Source of the DNA: QQWI01 sp964522015
GTDB lineage: Bacteria; Bacillota; Clostridia; Peptostreptococcales; Acidaminobacteraceae
DNA length: 64,000 nt
Direction of reading: 5' to 3'
Assembly: GCA_964522015.1 (NCBI GenBank)
Contig: CAZFST010000007.1
Span: forward strand, 62,001-126,000
In this document: piece by piece, positions 24,550 to 32,825 of the stretch
Layout: the number at the start of each line of letters is the position of its first letter
Position numbering within the stretch: position 1 is the stretch's first letter
Notes under the pieces: generated by a model
The model's input: only the letters and a program-made list of their open reading frames with translations
Told to the model about the DNA's origin: nothing
Database searches by the model: none
Translations under genes and position numbers: made by a program

Positions 24550-24993
24550 TTAGATCACCTCTGCCTTTCCTCCGGCCGCTTCTATTTTCTCGATTGCTGA
24601 CTGAGTAAATTTTTGCGCTTTTACAGTGAAAGATTTCGTCAGCGTACCATTACCTAATACTTTAAGACCATCATTCATATGACTGATGAATCCAATGCTC
24701 AGCAAGAACTCAGGTGTAATCTCAGTGTTTGCATCAAAGCGATTAAGGTCTTCAATATTGATGACAGTCCAGACAGTAGCAAAACGCTTATTGCTAAAAC
24801 CACGTTTTGGTATACGTCTGAAAAGAGGCATTTGACCACCTTCGAAGCCCGGTCTGACGCCACCGCCGGAACGTTGCCCCTGACCATTATTACCACGACC
24901 AGAAGTTGTTCCTAATCCAGAACCTGTACCGCGACCTACTCTTTTTCTAGTTTTAGTAGAACCCGCTGCCGGTTTCAATTCATGTAGCTTCAT
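24550..24993 (-). CDS. rplO: 50S ribosomal protein L15
   Basis: L15 is a large-subunit protein with a long Gly/Arg-rich N-terminal extension penetrating rRNA. Here that extension is TRKRVGRGTGSGLG followed by GRGNNGQGQRSGGGVRPGFEGGQMPLFRR. The C-terminal globular domain ends KIEAAGGKAEVI. 147 residues. It follows rpmD by 17 bp and abuts secY. Confidence 0.98.
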   Translation of the reverse strand: MKLHELKPAAGSTKTRKRVGRGTGSGLGTTSGRGNNGQGQRSGGGVRPGFEGGQMPLFRRIPKRGFSNKRFATVWTVINIEDLNRFDANTEITPEFLLSIGFISHMNDGLKVLGNGTLTKSFTVKAQKFTQSAIEKIEAAGGKAEVI

Positions 24994-25010
24994 CGTTGTA
25001 CCTCCTATTC

Positions 25011-25190
25011 TTATGATTCTTTAACCTCAATCAAGTGAACCACTTGTTTGATCATACCTCTGATTTGAGGATTATCATTGTGTTCAACGACTTGATTGAG
25101 TTTTCTAAGTCCTAATGCTTGGACTGTCTTTTTGTGTTTTGGAATTGCACCAATGGTACTTTTCACTAATTTTACGTGTAATTTAGCCAT
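25011..25190 (-). CDS. rpmD: 50S ribosomal protein L30
   Basis: A 59-residue ferredoxin-like-fold ribosomal protein: AKLHVKLVKSTIGAIPKHKKTVQALGL is the L30 signature. I place the start at the ATG at 25190 because GGGGG lies 8 nt upstream; a GTG at 25196 overlaps the rpsE stop codon and is less likely. Between rpsE and rplO as usual. Confidence 0.96.
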   Translation of the reverse strand: MAKLHVKLVKSTIGAIPKHKKTVQALGLRKLNQVVEHNDNPQIRGMIKQVVHLIEVKES

Positions 25191-25195
25191 TGTCA

Positions 25196-25708
25196 CTACC
25201 CCCTACCTAAAAGTTCTTCTACAGTTTTACCACGGGCTTTTGCCACATTGGCAGCAGTTTTAAGCAACTGTAGACCAGCAAGTGTGGCGCTAGCCATATT
25301 CTTTGGATTATTACTACCCAAAGATTTGGCACGAACGTCATGGACACCCGCAAGTTCTAATACTGCACGAACAGCACCACCTGCGATAACCCCTGTACCT
25401 TCTTTAGCAGGCATGATTAGAACGCTACCAGCACCGAATCTACCGCGAGCTTCATGGGGAACAGTTGTTCCAACTCTTGGTACGAAGATTAGGTTCTTTT
25501 TAGCATCTTCAATAGCCTTTCTAATTGCATCAGGTACCTCAAGTGCTTTACCAGTACCCATACCAACGTGACCGTTGCCATCGCCGACTACGACAAGAGC
25601 AGCAAATCTAAAGTTACGTCCACCTTTAACAACTTTGGTGACACGGTTGATATTGATAACCTGTTCTTTGAGGTCTAATTTTTTGGCATCAATTCTTTGA
25701 CGGCTCAT
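25196..25708 (-). CDS. rpsE: 30S ribosomal protein S5
   Basis: S5 contributes to decoding accuracy and mRNA unwinding. The double-stranded RNA-binding-like N-terminal domain has VININRVTKVVKGGRNFRF and VGDGNGHVGMGTGKA. The C-terminal domain has GAGSVLIMPA and AGVHDVRAKSLGSNNP. The loop around VVKGGRN, where spectinomycin-resistance changes occur in other bacteria, looks wild type. 170 residues. Confidence 0.98.
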   Translation of the reverse strand: MSRQRIDAKKLDLKEQVININRVTKVVKGGRNFRFAALVVVGDGNGHVGMGTGKALEVPDAIRKAIEDAKKNLIFVPRVGTTVPHEARGRFGAGSVLIMPAKEGTGVIAGGAVRAVLELAGVHDVRAKSLGSNNPKNMASATLAGLQLLKTAANVAKARGKTVEELLGRG

Positions 25709-25721
25709 TCATGTACCTCCC

Positions 25722-26084
25722 TTAAAATTTCAGTCCGTTAGCTCTAGCAGCTTCTGCAAGTTCTTTCACGCGACCGTGGAAGATATAGCCACCTCTGTCG
25801 AAGACGACATTTTCAATGCCTTGAGCAAGTGCGCGCTTAGCTACTAAAGCGCCAACTAACTTAGCGGCTTCAATATTGCTACCAGTTTCTACTTTCAACT
25901 CTTTATCAATTGTAGATGCAGAAACTAATGTTACGCCTTTGACGTCATCGATAATTTGAGCATAGATGTTAGCGTTCGATCTATAAACGTTCAGTCTTGG
26001 CATTTCAGTTGTACCAGAAACTTTTTTACGCACGCGCATATGACGCGCTTTGCGGGCAACGTTCTTGATAGGCTTTTTAAACAT
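25722..26084 (-). CDS. rplR: 50S ribosomal protein L18
   Basis: L18 binds 5S rRNA. The 120-residue protein has RHMRVRKKVSGTTEMPRLNVYRSN near the start, IYAQIIDD, and the end VVFDRGGYIFHGRVKELAEAAR, which is highly conserved. It lies 14 bp after rplF and 13 bp before rpsE. Confidence 0.98.
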   Translation of the reverse strand: MFKKPIKNVARKARHMRVRKKVSGTTEMPRLNVYRSNANIYAQIIDDVKGVTLVSASTIDKELKVETGSNIEAAKLVGALVAKRALAQGIENVVFDRGGYIFHGRVKELAEAARANGLKF

Positions 26085-26098
26085 TCCGTTTCACCCCT

Positions 26099-26641
26099 TT
26101 ACTTTTTACCAGTCTTACCTTCTTTTCTTCGAACATTCTCACCGAAGTAACGGATACCTTTGCCTTTATATGGCTCTGGCTTTCTCCACTCGCGAATTTT
26201 AGAAGCATAATTGCCTACTAATTGCTTGCTGATTCCCTTAACGATGATTTCTGTTTGAGAAGGTACTTCGGTTGTGATGCCTTCAGGGTCTGCCATAGAA
26301 ACTGGATGTGAAAAACCTAATTGAAGATCTAGGTTCGTACCGTTTTTAGCAGCTCTGTAACCAACGCCGATGATTTGTAGTTTTTTCTCATAACCTTTAG
26401 ATACACCCACTACCATGTTGAAAACAAGAGCTCTTGTCAAACCATGGAGTGCTTTATTTCTTTTTACGTCGTTAGGACGTGTAACTGTGCAGACATTGTC
26501 TTCAACAGCTACTGTTATTGCTGGGTCGATTTGCTCTGACAATGTACCAAGTGGGCCTTTTACAGTAACTAAGTTTGCCTCATCTACTGTGATTTGAACG
26601 CCTTGAGGTACATCAATTGGCATTTTACCGATTCTTGACAT
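26099..26641 (-). CDS. rplF: 50S ribosomal protein L6
   Basis: L6 lies near the factor-binding site of the 50S. The start is the ATG at 26641 (MSRIGKMPIDVP), with GGAGG 6-7 nt upstream; the open frame to 26701 runs into rpsH. The C-terminal EPYKGKGIRYFGENVRRKEGKTGKK is the L6 signature. 180 residues. Confidence 0.97.
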   Translation of the reverse strand: MSRIGKMPIDVPQGVQITVDEANLVTVKGPLGTLSEQIDPAITVAVEDNVCTVTRPNDVKRNKALHGLTRALVFNMVVGVSKGYEKKLQIIGVGYRAAKNGTNLDLQLGFSHPVSMADPEGITTEVPSQTEIIVKGISKQLVGNYASKIREWRKPEPYKGKGIRYFGENVRRKEGKTGKK

Positions 26642-26666
26642 ACTAATTCCTCCGCTTTCATATCGA

Positions 26667-27062
26667 CTACCAAACGTAGCAGATAACTTCTCCACCAACA
26701 CCTAGTTTTCTTGCTACTTTGTCAGTGATAATACCAGTTGATGTTGAGATAACAGCAATACCAAGACCACCAAGTACTCTTGGAACTTCTGTTCTGTTTG
26801 CATAAACTCTAAGACCAGGCTTAGAAATTCGCTTTAAACCACTGATAACGCGATCGTTATTGTGGTACTTCATTTCAATTCTGATGATACCTTGCTTACC
26901 GTCTTCGATGACGTCGAAGCCTTTAATAAAGCCTTCTTCAGCAAGAATCTCTGCCAATCTCTTCTTCATATTAGATGCAGGCACGTCAACGCTGGTATGT
27001 TTAACCATGTTCGCGTTGCGGATGCGTGTAAGCATATCTGCAATTGGATCTGTGAAAGTCAT
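26667..27062 (-). CDS. rpsH: 30S ribosomal protein S8
   Basis: S8 organises the central 16S domain. TDPIADMLTRIRNANMVKH at the start and GLGIAVISTSTGIITDKVARK at the end are conserved. 131 residues. It lies between rpsN and rplF. Confidence 0.98.
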   Translation of the reverse strand: MTFTDPIADMLTRIRNANMVKHTSVDVPASNMKKRLAEILAEEGFIKGFDVIEDGKQGIIRIEMKYHNNDRVISGLKRISKPGLRVYANRTEVPRVLGGLGIAVISTSTGIITDKVARKLGVGGEVICYVW

Positions 27063-27084
27063 TGTTCGAACCTCCTTTCGAGTA

Positions 27085-27270
27085 TTACCAGCTAGCTTTT
27101 CTTACGCCAGGAATTTGACCTTTATAAGCCAATTCTCTGAAGCAGATACGGCAAATTCCAAATTTTCTCAAGACAGAATGTGGTCTGCCGCAAAGCTTGC
27201 ATCTGCTATATTCGCGTGTAGAAAACTTTTGCTTTCTACTCTGTTTGATAATCAGTGATTTTTTTGCCAC
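27085..27270 (-). CDS. rpsN: 30S ribosomal protein S14 type Z (zinc-binding)
   Basis: A 61-residue short S14 with the zinc motif CKLCGRPHSVLRKFGICRIC (two Cys-x2-Cys pairs) and the end GQIPGVRKASW. This is the C+ housekeeping form; no C- paralogue is visible in the window. Between rplE and rpsH. Confidence 0.98.
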   Translation of the reverse strand: MAKKSLIIKQSRKQKFSTREYSRCKLCGRPHSVLRKFGICRICFRELAYKGQIPGVRKASW

Positions 27271-27286
27271 GGTATTCCCTCCTTAA

Positions 27287-27826
27287 CTACTTGCTAAAGG
27301 GCATGCCCATCAGTGCAAGCAACGCTTTGGCTTCTTCATCGGTTTTAGCAGTTGTAACGAATGTAATGTCCATACCTCTTACGGCATCAACTTTATCGTA
27401 CTCGATTTCCGGGAAAATCATCTGCTCTTTAACGCCAAGAGTGTAGTTGCCTCTGCCATCAAAGGAGTTGCCATTTACGCCGCGGAAGTCGCGTACACGT
27501 GGAAGAGCAACCGATACGAATCTATCAAGGAATTCATACATTTGTTCTCCGCGAAGTGTTACTTTCGCGCCAACAGCCATGCCTTCTCTTACTTTAAAGT
27601 TCGCAACGGATTTTTTAGCTTTAGTGATTACAGGACGTTGACCAGTAATTGTTGCTAACTCTTCAACTGCAGCTTGGATAAACTTCTGGTTGTCTTTACC
27701 TTGACCCAAACCCATGTTAAGCGTGATTTTCTCGATTTTTGGAATTTCCATTACGTTAGAGTAATTGAATTTTTCCAATAATGATTTTTTTACTTCGTTT
27801 AGATATTTTTCTTTTAATCTAGCCAC
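27287..27826 (-). CDS. rplE: 50S ribosomal protein L5
   Basis: L5 binds 5S rRNA and contacts P-site tRNA. I place the start at a GTG (27826), giving 179 residues starting MARLKEKYL; AAGGAGG lies 8 nt before it. The longer frame to 27844 would begin inside the Shine-Dalgarno region. LNMGLGQGKDN, RGVNGNSFDGRGNY and GMDITFVTTAKTDEEA are L5 features. Confidence 0.97.
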   Translation of the reverse strand: MARLKEKYLNEVKKSLLEKFNYSNVMEIPKIEKITLNMGLGQGKDNQKFIQAAVEELATITGQRPVITKAKKSVANFKVREGMAVGAKVTLRGEQMYEFLDRFVSVALPRVRDFRGVNGNSFDGRGNYTLGVKEQMIFPEIEYDKVDAVRGMDITFVTTAKTDEEAKALLALMGMPFSK

Positions 27827-27852
27827 TTCGTGAACCTCCTTCACAATTAGGA

Positions 27853-28161
27853 TTAGTCGATTATTTCGCCAGATTTGACGGCTACTCGGACTTTTTTACC
27901 ATTGTCAACTGTGTGGCGCACTCGTGTGCCAGACTTCGCTTTCTCATCCCAAATCATAACATTTGAAACATGAATCGCAGCTTCTTTTTCGAAAATGCCA
28001 CCTGTTTGAAGGCGAGCGTTTGGCTTCTGGTGTTTTTTCACCTTGTTGATGCCTTCCACGATTACGCGGTTTGTTTTCGGTATTGCAACAAGTACTTTAC
28101 CGATTTTCTTTTTATCTTTACCAGTAGTGACAACTACTGTATCGCCTTTTTTTACGTGCAT
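27853..28161 (-). CDS. rplX: 50S ribosomal protein L24
   Basis: L24 is an assembly initiator for the 50S. The KOW motif VKKGDTVVVTTGKDKKKIGKV is at residues 3-23. The 102-residue protein continues with VEGINKVKKHQKP and ends KSGEIID. Between rplN and rplE. Confidence 0.98.
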   Translation of the reverse strand: MHVKKGDTVVVTTGKDKKKIGKVLVAIPKTNRVIVEGINKVKKHQKPNARLQTGGIFEKEAAIHVSNVMIWDEKAKSGTRVRHTVDNGKKVRVAVKSGEIID

Positions 28162-28178
28162 TGTTCCACCTCCTGATA

Positions 28179-28547
28179 TTACAAAACTTCCGGAGCTAAC
28201 GAAACGATCTTAGTAAATTTCTTATCTCTAAGTTCTCTTGTAACAGGTCCGAAAATACGTGTACCGACTGGGTTTAAGTCAGCTTTGATGATAACAGCTG
28301 CATTATCGTCGAACTTCACTGTAGTACCATCATTTCTTCTGATACCGTGAACTGTACGAACGACTACTGCTTTGACAACGTCACCTTTTTTGACAACTCC
28401 ACCGGGTGTTGCATTTTTGACCGCACACACGATGATGTCGCCGACGTTGGCATACTTTCTCTTTGAACCGCCAAGGACGCGGATAGTTAACAATTCTTTT
28501 GCGCCTGAGTTATCGGCGACTTTTAATCTGGTTTCTTGTTGAATCAT
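28179..28547 (-). CDS. rplN: 50S ribosomal protein L14
   Basis: L14 forms intersubunit bridges with 16S rRNA and binds the silencing factor RsfS. The 122 residues start MIQQETRLKVADNSGAKE and end KIVSLAPEVL, nearly invariant in bacteria, with GTRIFGPVTRELR near the C terminus. It follows rpsQ by 18 bp. Confidence 0.98.
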   Translation of the reverse strand: MIQQETRLKVADNSGAKELLTIRVLGGSKRKYANVGDIIVCAVKNATPGGVVKKGDVVKAVVVRTVHGIRRNDGTTVKFDDNAAVIIKADLNPVGTRIFGPVTRELRDKKFTKIVSLAPEVL

Positions 28548-28565
28548 ATGAAAGCCTCCCTTTGA

Positions 28566-28820
28566 CTACTTAGCCTTCTCTACAACTTCGACAAGTCTCC
28601 ATCGCTTGTCGCGGCTGAGAGGTCTAGTCTCCATGATCTTTACTTTGTCGCCAGTTCCAGCAACGTTGTTTTCATCATGCGCTTTAAATTTAACAGTTCT
28701 TTTAACGCGCTTGCCATACAAAGGATGAGAAACAAAATCCTCAATAGCAACGACTATCGTTTTATCCATTTTGTCGCTGACTACACGACCAACTTTTGTT
28801 TTTCTACGGTTTCTTTCCAC
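28566..28820 (-). CDS. rpsQ: 30S ribosomal protein S17
   Basis: An 84-residue OB-fold protein of the 30S body. RRKTKVGRVVSDKMDKTIVVAIE and KVKIMETRPLSRDKRWRLVEV are the family signatures. It lies 19 bp after rpmC. Confidence 0.98.
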   Translation of the reverse strand: MERNRRKTKVGRVVSDKMDKTIVVAIEDFVSHPLYGKRVKRTVKFKAHDENNVAGTGDKVKIMETRPLSRDKRWRLVEVVEKAK

Positions 28821-28839
28821 GTTCGTGAACCTCCTTTTC

Positions 28840-29034
28840 CTAAGCTTGAAGTTCTCTTTGTCTAATGACGGTGCTCACACGTGCGATATCAAGTTTCACG
28901 TGCTTAATTTTAAGTGGGTTGTCTAATTGTCCAGTCGCATGCTGGAATCTCAAGTTGAACAACTCACATTTAAGATCAACAAGTTTATTGTTTAGCTCTT
29001 GAGCAGACAAGTCTCTGAATTGTTTAGCTTTCAT
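28840..29034 (-). CDS. rpmC: 50S ribosomal protein L29
   Basis: L29 is at the exit tunnel where trigger factor and SRP dock. The start is the ATG at 29034 (MKAKQFRDLS) with GGTGG 7 nt upstream, overlapping the rplP end by 11 bp. LFNLRFQHATGQLDNPLKIKHV is typical. 64 residues. The open frame up to 29070 is only the shifted end of rplP. Confidence 0.97.
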   Translation of the reverse strand: MKAKQFRDLSAQELNNKLVDLKCELFNLRFQHATGQLDNPLKIKHVKLDIARVSTVIRQRELQA

Positions 29035-29470
29035 TAGATTCACCACCTTCAACGCTCTCAACGCTCTCACGTTTAACGAATTTACACTTAATCGGCAACT
29101 TCATCATTGCCAATCTCATCGCTTCTCTCGCGAGTTCTTCGCTGACACCTGCCAATTCGAACATGATTCTGCCTGGTTTAACAACTGCTACCCAGTACTC
29201 AGGAGAACCTTTACCGGCACCCATCCGTGTTTCAGCTGGTTTTTGTGTAACCGGTTTGTGTGGGAAAATTTTAATCCAAACTTTACCACCACGCTTGATT
29301 TTTCTATTAATTGCAATCCTTGCAGCTTCGATTTGGTTTGAAGTAATCCAAGCTGGTTCCATTGCTTGTAAACCGAATTCACCGTAAGTCACAGCGTTAC
29401 CTTTATGTGCATGACCTTTCATGCGGCCTCTGTGCACTTTTCGGCGTTTTACTCGTTTAGGCATTAACAT
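29024..29470 (-). CDS. rplP: 50S ribosomal protein L16
   Basis: L16 lies near the A site and is essential for late 50S assembly. MLMPKRVKRRKVHRG at the start agrees with MLxPKR in other bacteria, and AGGAGG precedes the first ATG. KIFPHKPVTQKPAETRMGAGKGSPEYWVAVVKPG is conserved. The C terminus has an acidic tail, SVESVEGGESNES, containing a short ESVESVE duplication not seen in typical L16. 148 residues. Confidence 0.97.
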   Translation of the reverse strand: MLMPKRVKRRKVHRGRMKGHAHKGNAVTYGEFGLQAMEPAWITSNQIEAARIAINRKIKRGGKVWIKIFPHKPVTQKPAETRMGAGKGSPEYWVAVVKPGRIMFELAGVSEELAREAMRLAMMKLPIKCKFVKRESVESVEGGESNES

Positions 29471-29505
29471 GATTTAGCCTCCTATGCAACATTACTATGT
29501 GCTAA

Positions 29506-30330
29506 TTATTTTCGATCGCCCTGTGGTTTTCTATCGCCTTGTGGCTTTCTAGCAGCCCCTGCGTTAGCACCTTGTGGACGTTTACCGCGGTTGTCTCTGC
29601 CATCAGTGTTTGAAGGACGACGCTTTTTAGCAGTCGTATTAGGACCTGCTTTAGCTGTACGAGCTTCTTTACGAACAAGACGAGTCGCTTCGCTAATTTG
29701 CGGAAGTACTTCGCCTGTATAAATCCAAATCTTAACACCGATTTTGCCGTAAGCTGTATTAGCTTCTGCAAAGCCATAGTCAATGTTTGCTCTTAATGTA
29801 GACAAAGGTACATTGCCCTCAGCATAACTCTCAGAACGAGCGATTTCAGCGCCGTTTAAACGACCAGAAACCATTACTTTGATACCAAGTGCGCCAGCTC
29901 TTTGAGCACGGCCCATAACTTGCTTCATTGCACGTCTAAAAGATACACGTCTTTCAAGAGAAAACGAAACATTTTCTGCAACTAACTGCGCGTCACTGTC
30001 AACGTTTTGAACTTCTGAGATATCAAGCTTAACTTCTTTTTTCGTTAAAGCTTCTAAAGAATCTTTAAGCGTCTTGATACTTTCACCACCACGACCAACG
30101 ATCATTCCTGGCTTAGCAGTAAAGATGTTGATGTGAACGCGCTCATTAGCAAGTCTGTCAATGTAAACACGTGAGATACCAGCAGTGAATAACTCTTTTT
30201 TGACGAATTCTCTAATTTTAAAGTCTTCGACTAAATAAGTTGAAAAGTTCTTCTTATTAGCATACCATTTAGAATCCCAGTCTTTGATAATACCGACTCT
30301 AAGACCATGTGGGTTAACCTTTTGACCCAT
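29506..30330 (-). CDS. rpsC: 30S ribosomal protein S3 with extended basic tail
   Basis: S3 lines the mRNA entry tunnel. The KH domain shows PGMIVGRGGESIKTLKDSLE (about residues 74-93) and the C-terminal domain IKVMVSGRLNGAEIARSE and GVKIWIYTGE. The protein is 274 residues, about 50 more than usual, because of a tail rich in Lys, Arg, Gly and Pro. The tail ends with two copies of RKPQGD, an 18-bp direct repeat in DNA. Such low-complexity tails occur in some Clostridia. Confidence 0.97.
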   Translation of the reverse strand: MGQKVNPHGLRVGIIKDWDSKWYANKKNFSTYLVEDFKIREFVKKELFTAGISRVYIDRLANERVHINIFTAKPGMIVGRGGESIKTLKDSLEALTKKEVKLDISEVQNVDSDAQLVAENVSFSLERRVSFRRAMKQVMGRAQRAGALGIKVMVSGRLNGAEIARSESYAEGNVPLSTLRANIDYGFAEANTAYGKIGVKIWIYTGEVLPQISEATRLVRKEARTAKAGPNTTAKKRRPSNTDGRDNRGKRPQGANAGAARKPQGDRKPQGDRK

Positions 30331-30342
30331 CGTGCACCCTCC

Positions 30343-30678
30343 TTATACCTTTTCTGCTACCGCAACGCCGATGTGTGAGCTTCTGATGAGACGAGGATTT
30401 GCTCTTCCCATAGAACCAGCTTTCCAACGTTTCATGGTAGGACCTTGATTCGCAAACACTTCTGCAATGAATAATTTTTCAGGATTCATGTGCAAGTTGT
30501 TTTCTGCATTTGCCACGGCTGATTTCAAAACTTTGTTCAAAAGTCTTGCGCCTTTACGTGGTGTGAATTGCAGAATCGCCATAGCTTCTTTGGCGTTTTT
30601 GCCTCTGACAAGGTCACAGATAGGCTTCATTTTTCTCGGAGAGATTCTAATATATTTCGCAACAGCTTTAGCCTTCAC
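30343..30678 (-). CDS. rplV: 50S ribosomal protein L22
   Basis: L22 reaches into the exit tunnel. I set the start at a GTG (30678), giving 111 residues beginning MKAKAVAKYIRISPRKM; AAGGAGG lies 8 nt upstream. The longer frame to 30771 is inside rpsS. The LRGKxAxEA segment appears as VRGKNAKEAMAIL and the hairpin GPTMKRWKAGSMGRANPRLIRSSHI is conserved. Confidence 0.97.
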   Translation of the reverse strand: MKAKAVAKYIRISPRKMKPICDLVRGKNAKEAMAILQFTPRKGARLLNKVLKSAVANAENNLHMNPEKLFIAEVFANQGPTMKRWKAGSMGRANPRLIRSSHIGVAVAEKV

Positions 30679-30691
30679 TGTTCTTACCTCC

Positions 30692-30970
30692 TTATCTCTT
30701 TTTGCTCGTTTTGTCGCCCGCGTGTCCTCTGAAAGTTCTCGTTGGGACAAACTCGCCCAATTTGTGACCAATCATTTCTTCTGTCACATAAACTGGAAGG
30801 TGTTTTCTACCATCGTGCACAGCAATTGTGTGTCCGATCATTTGTGGGAAAATTGTCGATGCTCTAGACCAAGTCTTGATGACTTTTTTCTCGTCCGCGT
30901 TATTCATTTCTTCGATTTTACGAAGCAAACTTTTGTGAATGAAAGGTCCCTTTTTTAGAGATCTACCCAT
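30692..30970 (-). CDS. rpsS: 30S ribosomal protein S19
   Basis: S19 pairs with S13 in the 30S head. The 92-residue protein starts GRSLKKGPFIHKSLLRKIEEMN and has SRASTIFPQMIGHTIAVHDGRKHLPVYVTEEMIGHKLGEF in pieces that are nearly invariant. It follows rplB after a 54-bp spacer with a hairpin. Confidence 0.98.
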   Translation of the reverse strand: MGRSLKKGPFIHKSLLRKIEEMNNADEKKVIKTWSRASTIFPQMIGHTIAVHDGRKHLPVYVTEEMIGHKLGEFVPTRTFRGHAGDKTSKKR

Positions 30971-30995
30971 TTGCTAGTCCTCCTTTTATAAAGGT

Positions 30996-31016
30996 GCTGG
31001 AGCGCTATGCTCCAGC
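30996..31016 (-). other. Intercistronic hairpin between rplB and rpsS
   Basis: GCTGGAGC and GCTCCAGC form an 8-bp stem around a 5-nt loop. There is no T-run, so this is probably a processing or stability hairpin inside the ribosomal operon. Confidence 0.6.
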
Positions 31017-31024
31017 GCGCCATA

Positions 31025-31861
31025 TTACTTAGCGTGTTTTGATTTAACGATAAACTTATTAGATAATTTGTTTTTCTTTCTTGTTTTGTAACCAAGTGCT
31101 GGCTTACCCCAAGGCGTAACTGGATTTGGACGACCGATTGGCGATCTACCTTCACCACCACCGTGTGGATGGTCATTTGGATTCATTACAGATCCACGGA
31201 CAGTTGGTCGAATACCCATATGGCGTTTTCTACCAGCTTTACCGATTGTGATATTGAAATGATCCGAGTTACCAACAACACCGATTGTCGCGCGGCATTC
31301 AGAACGAACAAGTCGTACTTCACCGGACGGCAGTCTTACTGTTGCGTAAGTACCTTCTTTAGCCATCAACTGTGCTGAAAGACCAGCTGATCTAACAAGT
31401 TGAGCACCTTTACCAGGTTTAAGTTCGATGTTGTGGATGAAAGTACCCACTGGCATAGACTTAAGTGGCATAGCATTACCTGTTTTGATGTCGACGTTTT
31501 CAAGACCACTGATAACAGTGTCACCTACAAATAATTTGTTTGGTGCAATAATGTATCGTCTTTCACCATCTGCATAAAGTAGAAGTGCGATGTTTGCAGA
31601 ACGATTAGGGTCATACTCAATCGCTTCAACTCGCGCAGGCACATCATCTTTAGTACGTTTGAAATCGATTATTCTGTACTTAACTCGATTTCCACCGCCT
31701 TTATGACGAACAGTAATCTTACCTGAATTGTTACGACCAGAATGCTTCTTGAGTATTTCAACCAATGCCTTTTCAGGAGTTGATTTAGTGATCTCTTCAA
31801 ATGTCGAACATGTCATCTGTCTTCTTGCAGGTGAAGTAGGTTTAAAACTTTTGATTCCCAT
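31025..31861 (-). CDS. rplB: 50S ribosomal protein L2
   Basis: L2 is a core protein close to the peptidyl transferase centre. The 278 residues include GRNNSGKITVRHKGGG, EYDPNRSANIALL, and the C-terminal GVVMNPNDHPHGGGEG-like stretch RGSVMNPNDHPHGGGEGR with the conserved His needed for activity. Between rplW and rpsS. Confidence 0.98.
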   Translation of the reverse strand: MGIKSFKPTSPARRQMTCSTFEEITKSTPEKALVEILKKHSGRNNSGKITVRHKGGGNRVKYRIIDFKRTKDDVPARVEAIEYDPNRSANIALLLYADGERRYIIAPNKLFVGDTVISGLENVDIKTGNAMPLKSMPVGTFIHNIELKPGKGAQLVRSAGLSAQLMAKEGTYATVRLPSGEVRLVRSECRATIGVVGNSDHFNITIGKAGRKRHMGIRPTVRGSVMNPNDHPHGGGEGRSPIGRPNPVTPWGKPALGYKTRKKNKLSNKFIVKSKHAK

Positions 31862-31885
31862 GATTTTCCCTCCTTCTCTGATTAA

Positions 31886-32176
31886 TTACATTCCTTCAAA
31901 GAATTCAATTTCTTTGCTGTTTGCTGTTAAAGTAACAATCGCTTTTTTCCAAGTTCTTGTACGCCCAACAAAACGACCTTGTTTTTTAGGCTTGCCTTTT
32001 ACAACTACAGTGTTGACGTTAGCTACTGTTATGCCAAAGATCTGCTCAAGAGCGCCTTTAACTTCAGTTTTGTTAACTCTTCTGTCCACTTCAAAAGTGT
32101 ACTTGCGCCCAGCCGTTTGAGACATAGAGTGCTCTGTGATAATAGGCTTGATGATTATATCGTATGCCGTTTTCAT
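31886..32176 (-). CDS. rplW: 50S ribosomal protein L23
   Basis: L23 is the docking site for trigger factor and SRP at the tunnel exit. The 96 residues include YDIIIKPIITEHSM, YTFEVDRRVNKTEVKGALE and GKPKKQGRFVGRT. Its ATG overlaps the rplD stop by one base (TAATG), so the two are translationally coupled. Confidence 0.98.
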   Translation of the reverse strand: MKTAYDIIIKPIITEHSMSQTAGRKYTFEVDRRVNKTEVKGALEQIFGITVANVNTVVVKGKPKKQGRFVGRTRTWKKAIVTLTANSKEIEFFEGM

Positions 32177-32799
32177 TATGCGTACACCTCCTCAATTTTT
32201 TGCACCGCAGCTTTTGTCAAGATAAGTGTGTTGCAGTTCAAAATGTCATAGACATTGATTTCTCCAACAAAAGTAGCTTTAACACCTGTGATGTTGCGAG
32301 CAGATTTGTAAACAGTTTCGTTTACTTCAGCAGTATAAACCATTGATTTCTTACCCGCTTTTACGTTGCCAAGCATTTCGACAACAGCTTTTGTTTTTAC
32401 TGAAGCAAATTGAATGTCATCAAGAACGATGAGTTCATTTGATTTTACTTTTGCACTTAGAGCAGATTTCAAAGCAATACGCTTTACCTTTTTAGGTAAT
32501 ACATAGCTGAAATCTCTAGGCTTTTTAGCGAAAGCCACACCACCACCAACGAAGTGAGGTGCTCTGATTGTACCTTGACGTGCGTTACCTGTACCCTTTT
32601 GTTTAAAAGGTTTTCTGCCACCGCCACGCACCTCTGCTCTAGTTTTAGCAGCATGCGTACCTTGTCTTTGGTTAGCCAAGAAGTTCTTTACTGCTTCGTG
32701 AAGTACATTTGCATTCACTTCAGTATTGAAAATTGATTCGTTGAGTTCCAACGTATCGACCGTTTGACCTTGAATGTTTAAAACATTAATTGTAGGCAC
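32176..32799 (-). CDS. rplD: 50S ribosomal protein L4
   Basis: L4 lines the exit tunnel and, in other bacteria, can repress the S10 operon. The 207 residues have RQGTHAAKTRAEVRGGGRKP and QKGTGNARQGTIRAPHFVGGG, the tunnel loop where macrolide-resistance changes occur; the KPFKQKGTGNAR core looks wild type. It lies 26 bp after rplC. Confidence 0.98.
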   Translation of the reverse strand: MPTINVLNIQGQTVDTLELNESIFNTEVNANVLHEAVKNFLANQRQGTHAAKTRAEVRGGGRKPFKQKGTGNARQGTIRAPHFVGGGVAFAKKPRDFSYVLPKKVKRIALKSALSAKVKSNELIVLDDIQFASVKTKAVVEMLGNVKAGKKSMVYTAEVNETVYKSARNITGVKATFVGEINVYDILNCNTLILTKAAVQKIEEVYA

Positions 32800-32825
32800 T
32801 GTATTTCCTCCTTTCCCAAGTCAGT

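Noticed and set aside
28840..29070. Longer L29, and other longer N termini (L3, L6, L22, EF-G, S13, L33)
   Set aside because: The upstream extensions lack Shine-Dalgarno sequences and run into neighbouring genes; shorter starts match family lengths.
32176..32799. Macrolide-resistance change in the L4 tunnel loop
   Set aside because: The KGTGNARQGT loop looks normal.
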